NCBI RefSeq assembly: GCF_035712445.1
Contig: NZ_DASTAT010000026.1
Span: 1-64,000 of the forward strand
Direction: 5' to 3'
Length of the DNA stretch: 64,000 nucleotides
From: Oligoflexus sp.
Lineage (GTDB): Bacteria > Bdellovibrionota_B > Oligoflexia > Oligoflexales > Oligoflexaceae
Position numbers and translations under genes: made by a program. Under the pieces are notes generated by a model. It saw nothing but the letters and a program-made list of their open reading frames with translations, had not been told where the DNA came from and ran no database searches. Of the stretch, positions 46,258 to 54,530 are shown one piece after another (position 1 is the first letter of the stretch; each line of letters begins with the position of its first letter).

Positions 46258-47733
46258 CTAAGGTGTGCTCTGCCCCTGTGATGCTGGAAAAGACGGCAGG
46301 AATGGAAGAGTGCCATCGCCTGCTGGTGTCATTCCTCTTCCAACTCCAGACCCAAGGTTCAAAGGCAGATGAGGCAGCAGGGCAACGCGAACACGCGCCA
46401 CCTGCAGGTCCCGTGCCGAACGAGCCCGATTCGCCTGAGCCTGCTGTAACTGCAGCCGTGCATCCGATAGTTCGAGCTGCGTGGAAATTCCATCGTTATA
46501 TCGCAGCTCGGCGATCTGGTAGGCTCGCTCTGCCTGCGAAACAGTTCCCGCACTGGCCTGCCACAGCGCGAGTGCCGCAGCCAATTCATCGAACGCGCTG
46601 CGCGTATCCAACGCCGCCTGCTCCTTGGTCTGTTGCTTTTGCGTCTGGGCAACTTCCAGATCAGCCTCCGCGCTGCGCACCTCACCTGTAACCCTGAGAC
46701 CGCTAAAGATCGGGACGTTCACCTGCAGGCCAGCGGTCCAGGTTTTCAACCAATCCCCCGACTCCGGCATACCCGACTCAGGATAGGCGACGAGGCCGTA
46801 ATTCGAGACCGCAGAGATACTGGGAACATGCTGCGACTGAGCAAGATCAATCGCTGCCGAGCGCATAGCGACGGCAGCTTCAGCCCTTTCAACAATGAGA
46901 CGCGCGTTTCCCTTGGCTTCACCCGGGGAAATGTCGGCGACCTGACGAGCCATCGCCGTCAGATCCAAGAGATCCTTGTCGCCTTCCAGGCTCGATGTTA
47001 AACGCACCGACTTTTCAAGGGGAATATCCAGCAGCTGCTTCAGGCGGAGCAAAGCCTGGTCCTTCTGCATGCGCGCGGTCAGGAGCTGCGGCTTTTGATT
47101 CTGCACTGCCACCTGAGCCCTCAGCACATCGAACTCGGGTCGTGTTCCCTGCTCACCACCGAGTTGCACGAGGCGCAGTGTCTGCTCAGACTGCTGTAAA
47201 GCGGACTCTGCAATGCTCGAAAGTTTCTGCATGAGCACGGCATCATAATAGATTTGCACGGTCGTGAGCGCCGCGCGGGCCCGCGCTGAGGCCAGATCGA
47301 GTTCCGCGACGCGGAGAGAGCCTTCGCTCATGGCCTGACGTGCCCGGGTTCGTCCACCGGCATAAAGATTCTGGGAAAAGACCAAACCTACACGCCAGGT
47401 ATTTTCCTGGAAGAACGGACTCAAGCCGCCGGCTGCTCCGGTCTGCCCCCCGGATACACTGGGAAACATCGACTCCGGTCGATCAGGTTCCAGCAAGCGA
47501 TCATAGCTGAGAGATCCAGTCAGTTGCGGGAACCATTCGCTTCGGGCCTGCGTCTGCTGGCCTTTGGCCGCCCCGACGGCGGCCACGGCTGCAGCGACGT
47601 CTTCACTCGCCCGCTCAGCTCTTTGCAAAGCTTCCTCGATGCCGAGGTCAAAGTCAGCCGTATCATCTGCAGCTTGCCCATCGTTGCAGGGAATCTGCAG
47701 GGCCAGAATGAAGAGGTGGATAGGCCACTTCAA
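46258..47733 (-). CDS. TolC-family outer-membrane efflux channel
   Basis: A signal peptide (IHLFILALQIPCNDGQA) is followed by two repeated OEP-type modules. The pattern is as in TolC/OprM: LGIEEALQRAERASEDVAAA at the start, GQQTQARSEWFPQLTGSLSY, then paired long helices (ARAALTTVQIYYDAVLMQKL, SALQQSEQTLRLVQLGGEQG), and in the second half VAYPESGMPES and VNVPIFSGLRVTGEVRSAEA. It should form the trimeric outer-membrane duct for the RND pump. It is the first gene of the tripartite efflux operon. The 298 bases upstream (47734-48031) hold its promoter region and nothing else that I recognised. Confidence 0.92.
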   Translation of the reverse strand: MKWPIHLFILALQIPCNDGQAADDTADFDLGIEEALQRAERASEDVAAAVAAVGAAKGQQTQARSEWFPQLTGSLSYDRLLEPDRPESMFPSVSGGQTGAAGGLSPFFQENTWRVGLVFSQNLYAGGRTRARQAMSEGSLRVAELDLASARARAALTTVQIYYDAVLMQKLSSIAESALQQSEQTLRLVQLGGEQGTRPEFDVLRAQVAVQNQKPQLLTARMQKDQALLRLKQLLDIPLEKSVRLTSSLEGDKDLLDLTAMARQVADISPGEAKGNARLIVERAEAAVAMRSAAIDLAQSQHVPSISAVSNYGLVAYPESGMPESGDWLKTWTAGLQVNVPIFSGLRVTGEVRSAEADLEVAQTQKQQTKEQAALDTRSAFDELAAALALWQASAGTVSQAERAYQIAELRYNDGISTQLELSDARLQLQQAQANRARSARDLQVARVRVALLPHLPLNLGSGVGRGMTPAGDGTLPFLPSFPASQGQSTP

Positions 47734-48031
47734 AACCAGACTCCTGAATGGTTGAAGGGTATGACAGCCCGTAGGAGAGCCGTGGTTGAAGGTTCACCCC
47801 TGTACGTCCCAGACTCCACTTCTGGAAATTTTCAAGCGTCGTATCGCATTCTTCTCACCGTGCGTGGAGAGTAGAAACCCCACTCAAGTGATATTTTTCC
47901 TGCAACTTTCATTCCTTCCCTGACCTTTTGCCACAAGGCTAATGCGAACTCTTCGTTGTCGGACGATTGGCCAGAGAATTGCCTATGCTGCTGACTATGC
48001 AGGATGCACACGTGTCATCACGGGCATCCCT

Positions 48032-48057
48032 GAAAAGCCCAGTCAAGGGTCTGGGCT
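48032..48057 (-). terminator. Rho-independent terminator of the BON-domain gene
   Basis: On the minus strand AGCCCAG (48057-48051) pairs with CTGGGCT (48042-48036), 7 bp with an 8-base loop, and TTTTC follows. It lies 30 bases after the BON gene stop and insulates the efflux operon downstream. Confidence 0.7.
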
Positions 48058-48086
48058 GCGAAGAATTGTCCCTATCTGACTGCGAC

Positions 48087-48806
48087 TCAGAACTGCGACC
48101 CCTTTTGAGACGCTGATTGCTGCTTGCCTTGCTGCGATTGACCCTGGATATTTCGCTCCCCAGACTCCTGGTGATGGGCCTGCACGCGAATCTGGTTGTG
48201 GATCTCCTTCACTCCCAGTACATCATCAAGCGCATCTTCAGCACGACGCTTTTCATTTCTTTCCGAGACGGTTCCCGTCAGCGTCACTTCACCGTCTTTG
48301 ACCTGCACCTCAATCTCGGAAGCGTCCACCTGCGGATCGCGGGTTAAGCAGTCACAGACGTCTTCCTTGATCCGCTCATCGGACCTTTGATAGCCTTTTG
48401 GACCGCGTCCGGCATGGGGTCCCATGGACTGCTGCCTGCTGCGCTGGCGGTCGTCCCTTTCAAAGTCCCGATAGCTCTGCTGACCTTCAAAGGAGCTTTG
48501 ATTCCCATAGGAACCGGAGAGATTTCTGCCGCTCAATCCACGGTCACGGTCGAAGGGCGCAAATCTCTGCTGTGAACCAATGCTGCTGCCATAGCCTCCC
48601 AGGTTTCTATTGTCCTCATCTCGGTCGTAGGAACGTCCTGAGTACATACCTTGATCGGATTGATCGCCCCAACGATCAAGATCCCCCCGATTCATACGAT
48701 CATTACGACCGAAGTTCCTGTCATCAAAGTCACGGCGGCTTCTGTCCCTATCACTGAAATCACGACGATTCTGTCTATCTTCATCCTGATATCCGCGTTC
48801 CTGCAT
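48087..48806 (-). CDS. BON-domain protein with Arg/Asp-rich N-terminus
   Basis: The ATG at 48806 follows AAAGGAG at a good distance; the ATG at 48812 is too close. The first 140 residues are low complexity, rich in Arg, Asp, Gly, Ser and Gln (RRDFSDRDRSRRDFDDRNFG, NLSGSYGNQSSFEGQQSYRD), and are probably disordered. Residues about 145-210 are one BON domain: SDERIKEDVCDCLTRDPQVD, then VQVKDGEVTLTGTVSERNEK and ALDDVLGVKEIHNQIRV. The tail is polar (QSQQGKQQSASQKGS). BON domains bind membranes or lipids and often belong to osmotic or envelope stress proteins. There is no signal peptide, so the location is unclear. Palindromes lie in its leader region. Confidence 0.88.
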   Translation of the reverse strand: MQERGYQDEDRQNRRDFSDRDRSRRDFDDRNFGRNDRMNRGDLDRWGDQSDQGMYSGRSYDRDEDNRNLGGYGSSIGSQQRFAPFDRDRGLSGRNLSGSYGNQSSFEGQQSYRDFERDDRQRSRQQSMGPHAGRGPKGYQRSDERIKEDVCDCLTRDPQVDASEIEVQVKDGEVTLTGTVSERNEKRRAEDALDDVLGVKEIHNQIRVQAHHQESGERNIQGQSQQGKQQSASQKGSQF

Positions 48807-48822
48807 GATCATTACTCCTTTG

Positions 48823-48855
48823 CTCAGTACTGAGTTTTAAAACGATAAAAACTCA
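48823..48855 (-). promoter_or_regulatory. Nested palindromes upstream of the BON gene
   Basis: CTCAGTACTGAG (48823-48834) is a perfect 12-bp palindrome. The bases TGAGTTTT (48831-48838) pair with AAAACTCA about ten bases further on. They lie directly upstream of the Shine-Dalgarno of the BON gene, in the intergenic space shared with the divergent gene at 49054. An operator or leader hairpin is plausible. Confidence 0.45.
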
Positions 48856-49053
48856 TTTGCTTATGACGTTAAATCATTGATGAGCACCCTACTATCCATG
48901 AATTTCCTGATCTGTATGAAAAACTCTATGAAATTATGCGACGCGCCGTGATCGCGGCTATCGTCTGGCATGATCATTGCTGTCCCTATAAAGAATGAGG
49001 ATTGACCAGCCGTGTCGGTTGAGTCTGCTTGGAAAACAAGCGAAGGAGGAATT

Positions 49054-49620
49054 ATGCTTGCGACAATCGTCACAGTCCTTGGAGCGGTCATTGCCACCTT
49101 ACTGATGGCATCACTGATGTACGCCTTGATCTGGGATGGCTTTCAACATGGCGATGTGATCCGCCTGATAGGGACGGACATTACGAATAAACCCAAGCGC
49201 TTCTTTTCAGCCGGAATGATCATTTACCTGACTACAGGGCTTGCCCTTTGCTGGCTCTACTACATGACTATCCAATTTTTAAATATACAAACATTTCTTG
49301 TTTCAGCCGGCGTGGGGGGTGCCATCGGTTTCGTCACCGGCTTTGCCATGATGTACTGGTTCATCTACGAAGTCTTCGCGATACAGGAAGTGAATCAACA
49401 ATACGCGAAGTACTGGATCCCAACCGCTATTGCTCACTGGTTCGGCCATATGGCGTTCGGCTTCTCACTCGGCACCATGATTTCAGCCTTCGTGCTCTAT
49501 GGCATGAATAGTTTCTGGCTGGCCGCTGCCCTCAACCTGGTCGCAGCTGGCGGGATCATGCTTTTTGCGAAGAAAACCGAGATCATCGACTCATACCACA
49601 GGCGGCAGGCTCATGGGTGA
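49054..49620 (+). CDS. Small multi-span membrane protein
   Basis: The ATG at 49054 lies behind GAAGGAGG. The 188-residue protein has about five hydrophobic segments: VTVLGAVIATLLMASLMYAL, MIIYLTTGLALCWLYYMTIQ, a glycine-rich VGGAIGFVTGFAMMYWFIY, HMAFGFSLGTMISAFVLYG and FWLAAALNLVAAGGIMLFA. The loop IQEVNQQYAKYWIPTAIAHW is polar and conserved looking. No transporter motif was recognised. It stands alone between the divergent BON gene and an opposing lipoprotein gene. The function is unknown. Confidence 0.7.
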   Translation: MLATIVTVLGAVIATLLMASLMYALIWDGFQHGDVIRLIGTDITNKPKRFFSAGMIIYLTTGLALCWLYYMTIQFLNIQTFLVSAGVGGAIGFVTGFAMMYWFIYEVFAIQEVNQQYAKYWIPTAIAHWFGHMAFGFSLGTMISAFVLYGMNSFWLAAALNLVAAGGIMLFAKKTEIIDSYHRRQAHG

Positions 49621-49806
49621 GTCTCACAGGCCATGGTCGCTCAGAACTTCCACGGCCATGCGCCCTCTCGCTCTCGTCCTTGGCTCGACTGCAGGCTGCG
49701 TGATGGCACATGCTGCTCGTCCTCCTGACTTTCTCAAGGCAAGGCTCCAGCCTTAGGGACTGCGATAGCACTGGTCGGGCTTCTATCCGATTCACGGCCT
49801 CACGAT

Positions 49807-50421
49807 TTATTCCGTCAAAGTCACATTCGGCAAGACCGTGGGTTCTCCAGACTGAATATCAACATCCTTGACAATTTGGGTCTGAAGCCCGGCTTTGCTG
49901 AATTTCACTTGATAGAAACCAGCAGGAATCCCCTCTTCGATCAGACCTGCACCCTCCGCGATCGTCGTGCCCGATGCTTCATAACCCAGAAGCTGAAAGT
50001 TCACTCCGTCTGGTGTATATCCATCAGGAACGATCACACGAACAGCAAGACCTCCGACTTTAGCGGTCTGTATGGTACCGATGCTTAAGCCATCGGCTAC
50101 TGTAAAGTTTATTCCTTGCACGATGACCTTATCCAAAGAACCAATCGAACCAACAATGCTGTAGACGCCATCTTCCGGGGGAAAGACTCCAAAGCGTCCA
50201 TCGGAATCTATGCCGGTATACTTGGTGAGCGGTGTCTCGCCGTCGGCGCGATAGAGTTCAATCGTTGAATTAGGATCGCTTTTCCCGTCTGAGCCGACGA
50301 GGATTCCGACGATCTCGCCTTCCCGAGCTTCAAGATCATCCCCATCAGCGGCCTTGTAGCCACAGCTCTGCATGTTAAACGTCAGCAGCAGCATGATAGA
50401 GAGCATAAAAGCATTCACCAT
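49807..50421 (-). CDS. Lipoprotein with carboxypeptidase-regulatory-like (Ig) repeats
   Basis: The ATG at 50421 follows GGGAGGTGAT. The signal peptide ends in a lipobox (FNMQSC). The mature part of about 185 residues has two beta modules of the carboxypeptidase regulatory/SdrB-like type: GEIVGILVGSDGKSDPNSTI then DSDGRFGVFPPEDGVYSIVG, and GLAVRVIVPDGYTPDGVNFQ then GIPAGFYQVKFSKAGLQTQI. This fold is usually a rigid surface stalk or binding module. It is monocistronic as far as can be seen. The truncated S9 peptidase gene is on the same strand upstream. Confidence 0.7.
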   Translation of the reverse strand: MVNAFMLSIMLLLTFNMQSCGYKAADGDDLEAREGEIVGILVGSDGKSDPNSTIELYRADGETPLTKYTGIDSDGRFGVFPPEDGVYSIVGSIGSLDKVIVQGINFTVADGLSIGTIQTAKVGGLAVRVIVPDGYTPDGVNFQLLGYEASGTTIAEGAGLIEEGIPAGFYQVKFSKAGLQTQIVKDVDIQSGEPTVLPNVTLTE

Positions 50422-50548
50422 GTGTATCACCTCCCGTGGTGTCGGTCCGAAGAATATCATCAATCCATCATGTTATCCTATTCTTGCATTTGACAGTGGT
50501 TTTTCCGTCTGGGGACGGCTGACGCACGCCTCCCAGCCTGCCACAACT

Positions 50549-51724
50549 TCACTTATTCCTGGCGTTCCAAGCCTCTTTCAAACCCGGAATGTGCTCAACC
50601 CCATCCGGCACCTGCAGAGACGAACCTGTGAGATCCTGTCCAAAGGGCTGCGCGGCACTGCCCAAACATTTGGAAAAGAAATTCTCCGTCAGACTGTTAA
50701 AACTAATCCGGTTTTCCGGATTCTGAAACCCATGCCCTTCATCAGGATACAAAGCATAGGTGACAGGAATCGACCTGGCCTTCATCGCCGCCACAATCTG
50801 GTCTGATTCTTTCTGCGTCACGCGCGGATCGGTCGCGCCCTGACCGATTAGCAAAGGTCTTTTAATGTCCTGCACCTTGGTGATCGGCGATCGGGCCAGA
50901 AGATCCTTCCGCTCACTTTCCAACTTGGGATTGCCCACGCGCTTGTACCAGGAGGATTCCAGGAACGGCTGCCAGTAAGCCGGAAAACTTTCAATAAGCG
51001 TCACAAGATTGGAAGGTCCCACGACATCGACTCCACAGGCGAAGGTATCGGGGGTAAAGGTCATACCCACCAGCGTCGCATACCCACCATAGGAACCGCC
51101 CATAATCCTGACTTTATCTTTCTGCGCCACGCCCTGCTTTATAGCCCAATCCACGGCATCCACCAGATCCTGATGCATGGCGCCCGCAAATTCCCAATTG
51201 GCCTTGTTAATGAAATCCTTGCCGAATCCCGTTGAACCGCGATAGTTGACCGAAAGAACGGCGAGCCCACGATTGGCCAACCACTGATGGATCGGGTTGA
51301 AACCAAAAGTATCCCGAGCCCAAGGGCCGCCGTGAACGTAGAGAACCATGGGCAAGGCCTTCGTTGGTTTGCCATCTCCATCAGGATCCGCATCCGGGGG
51401 AAGGCTTAAATACGAGGGCAGAGTCGTTCCATCACGCGCCGTGATATCACGTGCATGCATGGGAGCAAGACGCTTGCCTTCCAGTTCCGGGCGTGAGGTG
51501 AAAAGCAAAGTCAGCTTCTTCCCAGGACTATCATAAAGATAAAAGGCTGGTGGCTCGTTGACACGATCAATCGCAAGAACCCAATACCTCTCATCGTCCG
51601 TGCGGCTGAGCACAGTCCAGTTTCCACCAGCCTCGCGCTTCAGAAGTTCCAGGTCGGCCTGAATCTTCGGATCGACGGCTGTCCAAGAAAGGTGTCCTGT
51701 ATTGAAGTCATTTTCCAGCTTAAT
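50549..51724 (-). pseudogene. S9-family prolyl oligopeptidase, N-terminally truncated
   Basis: The C-terminal catalytic domain is complete: ALPMVLYVHGGPWARDTFGF, VLSVNYRGSTGFGKDF, the nucleophile motif GGSYGGYAT, PLLIGQGATDPRVTQKES (with the Asp) and the catalytic His in PDEGHGFQNPEN. Intact relatives are about 650-700 residues, with a signal peptide and a propeller of about 300-350 residues before this. Here the open frame begins at 51724 just after a TGA, with only the final propeller blade (WVLAIDRVNEPPAFYLYDSP). No signal peptide is present, and the only candidate start inside is a GTG at 51613. The gene is therefore 5' truncated. A cytoplasmic catalytic fragment could still be made. Confidence 0.7.
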
Positions 51725-51832
51725 TCAAGCGTCCGTCGTTTACCACCTGCACCGGGCCACGGGGAATATGGCTTGACGAAATGATCGACGCTGATCATCT
51801 TAAGGATGCGATAGTCATATCCAGGAGAGTTT

Positions 51833-52615
51833 ATGCAAGCATTCGTAGCGTCACGGGATGGAGTTGAAATTTTCTACGAGCTGTCAGGCCAGGGCACCGA
51901 GGCTTTGGTCTTCGTTCATGGCTGGCTGGGTCAAGGATCCTGGTGGGAAGCTCAAAGGAAGGTTTTTGAAGCACACTATCGCGTTGTGCAAATGGATCTG
52001 GCAGGACATGGGCGCTCTGGGAAAGACCGAAAAACCTGGTCGGTCGCGAGCTTTGCTGACGACATTGCGGCCGTGGTGCAGCATGCTGGACTGAATGCCT
52101 GCCATCTGATCGGGCATTCGATGTCCGGTTCCAACGTCATCGCCGCAGCCCAACTGCTCGGGTCTCGTGTCCACTCGATCATTCTTGTCGATACCTTGCT
52201 GGATCTTGATGACATGCCGAGCCTCGAAGCCGTTCAGCCCCTGTTCGCAGGTTTGAAAACAGATTATCAGGCGACCATGGATCATGCTTTCGCGCAGTTT
52301 CTCCTGGTTCCCGCGTCTCCAGCGGCTGTGCGCGAACGGCTTCAAAACGAGATGGGTGCGGCGGATCCAGCACTCGCGGTGGCCGTGCTGGAACCCTTCT
52401 ATCGAACGGATATTCGTCCTCAAGCCGCAGCGCTTCAGCTGCCGGTTCGCGCTATCAATGCCGACATGAGGCCAACAAACGCGACGGTGAATCGAAAGTA
52501 TTTCAAGAACTTTGACTTCAAGGTGTTGGCTGGCGTCGGACATTATCCGATGCTGGAAAAACCCGAAGAGTTCAATACGCTCCTGCAGGAAACCTTGCGG
52601 GAACTGCATGAATAG
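51833..52615 (+). CDS. Alpha/beta-hydrolase
   Basis: The ATG follows CAGGAGAG. The 260-residue protein has the usual alpha/beta-hydrolase pattern: oxyanion strand VFVHGWLGQGSWW, then MDLAGHGRSGK, nucleophile elbow GHSMSG (Ser96), a probable acid Asp211 (INADMRPTN), and the catalytic His237 in GVGHYPMLEKPEEF. Relatives include haloalkane dehalogenase-like esterases, pimeloyl-ester hydrolases and acyl-peptide hydrolases; the substrate cannot be read. There is no signal peptide, so it should act in the cytoplasm. A frame with DUF4382-like features follows its stop in the same reading frame. Confidence 0.88.
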   Translation: MQAFVASRDGVEIFYELSGQGTEALVFVHGWLGQGSWWEAQRKVFEAHYRVVQMDLAGHGRSGKDRKTWSVASFADDIAAVVQHAGLNACHLIGHSMSGSNVIAAAQLLGSRVHSIILVDTLLDLDDMPSLEAVQPLFAGLKTDYQATMDHAFAQFLLVPASPAAVRERLQNEMGAADPALAVAVLEPFYRTDIRPQAAALQLPVRAINADMRPTNATVNRKYFKNFDFKVLAGVGHYPMLEKPEEFNTLLQETLRELHE

Positions 52616-52732
52616 CTATCCTGCGCTTTCCTAATACTTTACCTAGGAGTTTCGGACAGCGGACAACCTAAAACAGCTCCAGTTTCTCTCTCCATTATAG
52701 GGAGTGCTCCAGCTGCCGCGCTCATCAACCCC

Positions 52733-53419
52733 TTGCTTCCCATAATTGGAAAGTCTGGCTCCATGATTGGCATCTTTGAGCTGACAGAAGCTCGCGTTTC
52801 GATCGAAGAGATCCAACTCAAACTCGGCAAAGAGGATGTGGAAGCTCGTGAAAAATTTGAGGGGCCTTACATCGTCAACCTTTTGAGCAATGAAGTCCTG
52901 CCCTCGCTGGCTTCCATCAACCTGCCCGTCGGTGAATACAAGGAGCTGACGTTCAAAATACATAAGCTTGATGAGGGTGACGTCGATGGAATCGGTCAGC
53001 AAGATCCACTTATGAAGCAAAGCATCTATCTGACTGGTGTTTATACACCAAGCGGCGGCAGTCCCATCCAGGTCAGCTTGAAAACAGATGTTGACGAAGA
53101 GTTCTCCCTGATGAAAGAGGGCAGTCTTGCCCCTGGCGTCCAGATTGCAGAGGATGCCACGAACCAGGTGATTATCGCTTTCCGACTGGCTGAGTGGTTC
53201 AACTTCAATGGCTTTACCTACGACTTCTCAGACCTAACCGCAGCTGACAATCAGCTGGACAACGATGCCGGCGAGATTGAAAAACAACTGCGCGAGCGCA
53301 TTAAGGAGAATATTAAAGATTCCGCTGATTTCGGCAAAGACGGAGACGGAGACGGCGATCTCAACAAAGAGGAAGATACGGATGACTCCAATGACGACGA
53401 AGATAAGACGCAGGAGTAA
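52733..53419 (+). CDS. DUF4382-like protein with EF-hand-like acidic tail, probably N-truncated
   Basis: The open frame runs from 52616 to 53419, directly after the hydrolase stop and in the same frame. The upstream part (VSDSGQPKTAPVSLSIIGSA) has no start codon or signal peptide. Possible starts are a TTG at 52733 and an ATG at 52763 (GGAAAG upstream). The core FELTEARVSIEEIQLKLG, then YIVNLLSNEVLPSLASINLP and VGEYKELTFKIHKL, matches the DUF4382 pattern of exported proteins. The C-terminal DGDGDGDLNKEE fits a calcium-binding EF-hand loop and an acidic tail follows. Because homologues are secreted or lipoproteins, the lack of an export signal suggests a lost 5' end. Confidence 0.55.
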   Translation: MLPIIGKSGSMIGIFELTEARVSIEEIQLKLGKEDVEAREKFEGPYIVNLLSNEVLPSLASINLPVGEYKELTFKIHKLDEGDVDGIGQQDPLMKQSIYLTGVYTPSGGSPIQVSLKTDVDEEFSLMKEGSLAPGVQIAEDATNQVIIAFRLAEWFNFNGFTYDFSDLTAADNQLDNDAGEIEKQLRERIKENIKDSADFGKDGDGDGDLNKEEDTDDSNDDEDKTQE

Positions 53420-53434
53420 ATAACAATTGCCTCA

Positions 53435-53482
53435 GGCGGCTCTAACCGCCCCCAAGCGTGGCCGGATCCCTGCGGACCGGCC
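53435..53482. terminator. Two GC-rich hairpins between convergent genes
   Basis: GGCGG (53435-53439) pairs with CCGCC (53446-53450), and GGCCGG (53460-53465) pairs with CCGGCC (53477-53482). They sit between the convergent stops at 53419 and 53492. T-runs are weak. Confidence 0.45.
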
Positions 53483-53491
53483 GACCCTTCT

Positions 53492-54403
53492 TCACTGACA
53501 GCCAAAAGCCTGACCGTCGCTGCTGACAACTCCAATCAGTCCCTTATCATCATAACCAAGAACCCGACCCTGCCCATCAACTTCGCTCGATGATGTTCGC
53601 GGTGCAGCGCAACCAGGCTGAGGCACGGCCCCCAGATCAGCTCCCTCGGCATCAAAGGCCTGAGCGCTTTCTCCATCGAATACGATGAAGGTCTGCGCGG
53701 GAGTCCAGGTAAAACCAAGACTGAAACAACGCTGTGTCACATCCTCTTCAGGACCGATGGCTTGACCGTCGGCGTTCAGCATTTGCACTTTATAGGTCAC
53801 GAGGGGAAGAGGAACTTCAGGTCCCTTTACGTCACAGTAAGGAACAGGAAGGGTAATCCTCGCCAGGACATTTCCATCAGGAGAAGGCAAAAGTTCATCA
53901 CCGGCGGAAAGGGTCGCAATCAAACGGCGCGACCCATCGGCTTCCACGCGATAGAATTCACGATTCTGACCCTTGTACGCTCCGATATAGATCCGTTCCG
54001 AAGGTTTGAAATAGAATGGGACAATCCCCTGCCCCGCACGCACAGGACCTACATACCGTCGCTCACTGCCATCCGCTTTCTGCACCACAAGACGGTGGCA
54101 GAACTTGCGCTTCTCTGTGGTCCCGGACAAAGGGTCCCAGGACTTTTTCTCTTCATAGCTCTGTTCAAACGCGGCCACCATACTGCCATCGCTCGACCAC
54201 ACGGGCATGATGACTTCCCGCCGCGTTCTCCACCAGAAAAGACTTAAACCCCCAGCCTCAGATGCAGACGGGCACAGGGCCGCATCAGGCGAGCTGTCAA
54301 CCTTGGCTGCAGTCCTGGATTTTTGTGTCAGGGCCGCGCCGCAGCCGGTGGCCAGGTAAATCATCCAGGATGTGGAAATCAGAGTCAAAACGCGGTGTTT
54401 CAT
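53492..54403 (-). CDS. Propeller-like lipoprotein
   Basis: The ATG at 54403 has GAGG 6 bases upstream. The signal peptide ends in a lipobox (YLATGC). The mature protein of about 280 residues shows repeated WD/TolB-like blades: VIMPVWSSDGSMVAAFEQSY, VVQKADGSERRYVGPV, YRVEADGSRRLIATLSAGDE, LLPSPDGNVLARITLPV and LDGQGRVLGYDDKGLIG-like ends. Cys residues (CPSAS, KFCHR, YCDV, RCFS, GCAAP, GCQ) may form disulfides. TolB-type propellers often bind Pal or other envelope partners. No specific family was named. It lies about 130 bases downstream of the stop of the larger propeller protein on the same strand. Confidence 0.65.
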   Translation of the reverse strand: MKHRVLTLISTSWMIYLATGCGAALTQKSRTAAKVDSSPDAALCPSASEAGGLSLFWWRTRREVIMPVWSSDGSMVAAFEQSYEEKKSWDPLSGTTEKRKFCHRLVVQKADGSERRYVGPVRAGQGIVPFYFKPSERIYIGAYKGQNREFYRVEADGSRRLIATLSAGDELLPSPDGNVLARITLPVPYCDVKGPEVPLPLVTYKVQMLNADGQAIGPEEDVTQRCFSLGFTWTPAQTFIVFDGESAQAFDAEGADLGAVPQPGCAAPRTSSSEVDGQGRVLGYDDKGLIGVVSSDGQAFGCQ

Positions 54404-54498
54404 GGTCGTCCTCATGGAAAAGACAGGGGGTCACGAGCCTTCAATTGCAAGTGCAGTACCACGAATAGCGTTTTTTGACGAGTGAAGTCGTCTGAAGG

Positions 54499-54519
54499 GC
54501 CAGAATCCTTGATTCTGGC
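54499..54519 (-). terminator. Short perfect hairpin after the large propeller gene
   Basis: GCCAGAATC (54499-54507) pairs exactly with GATTCTGGC (54511-54519) around a 3-base loop, 12 bases beyond the minus-strand stop at 54531. The following minus-strand bases CCTTCAG contain no U-run, so this may be a weak or Rho-assisted terminator. Confidence 0.5.
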
Positions 54520-54530
54520 TCCCCCTGAGT

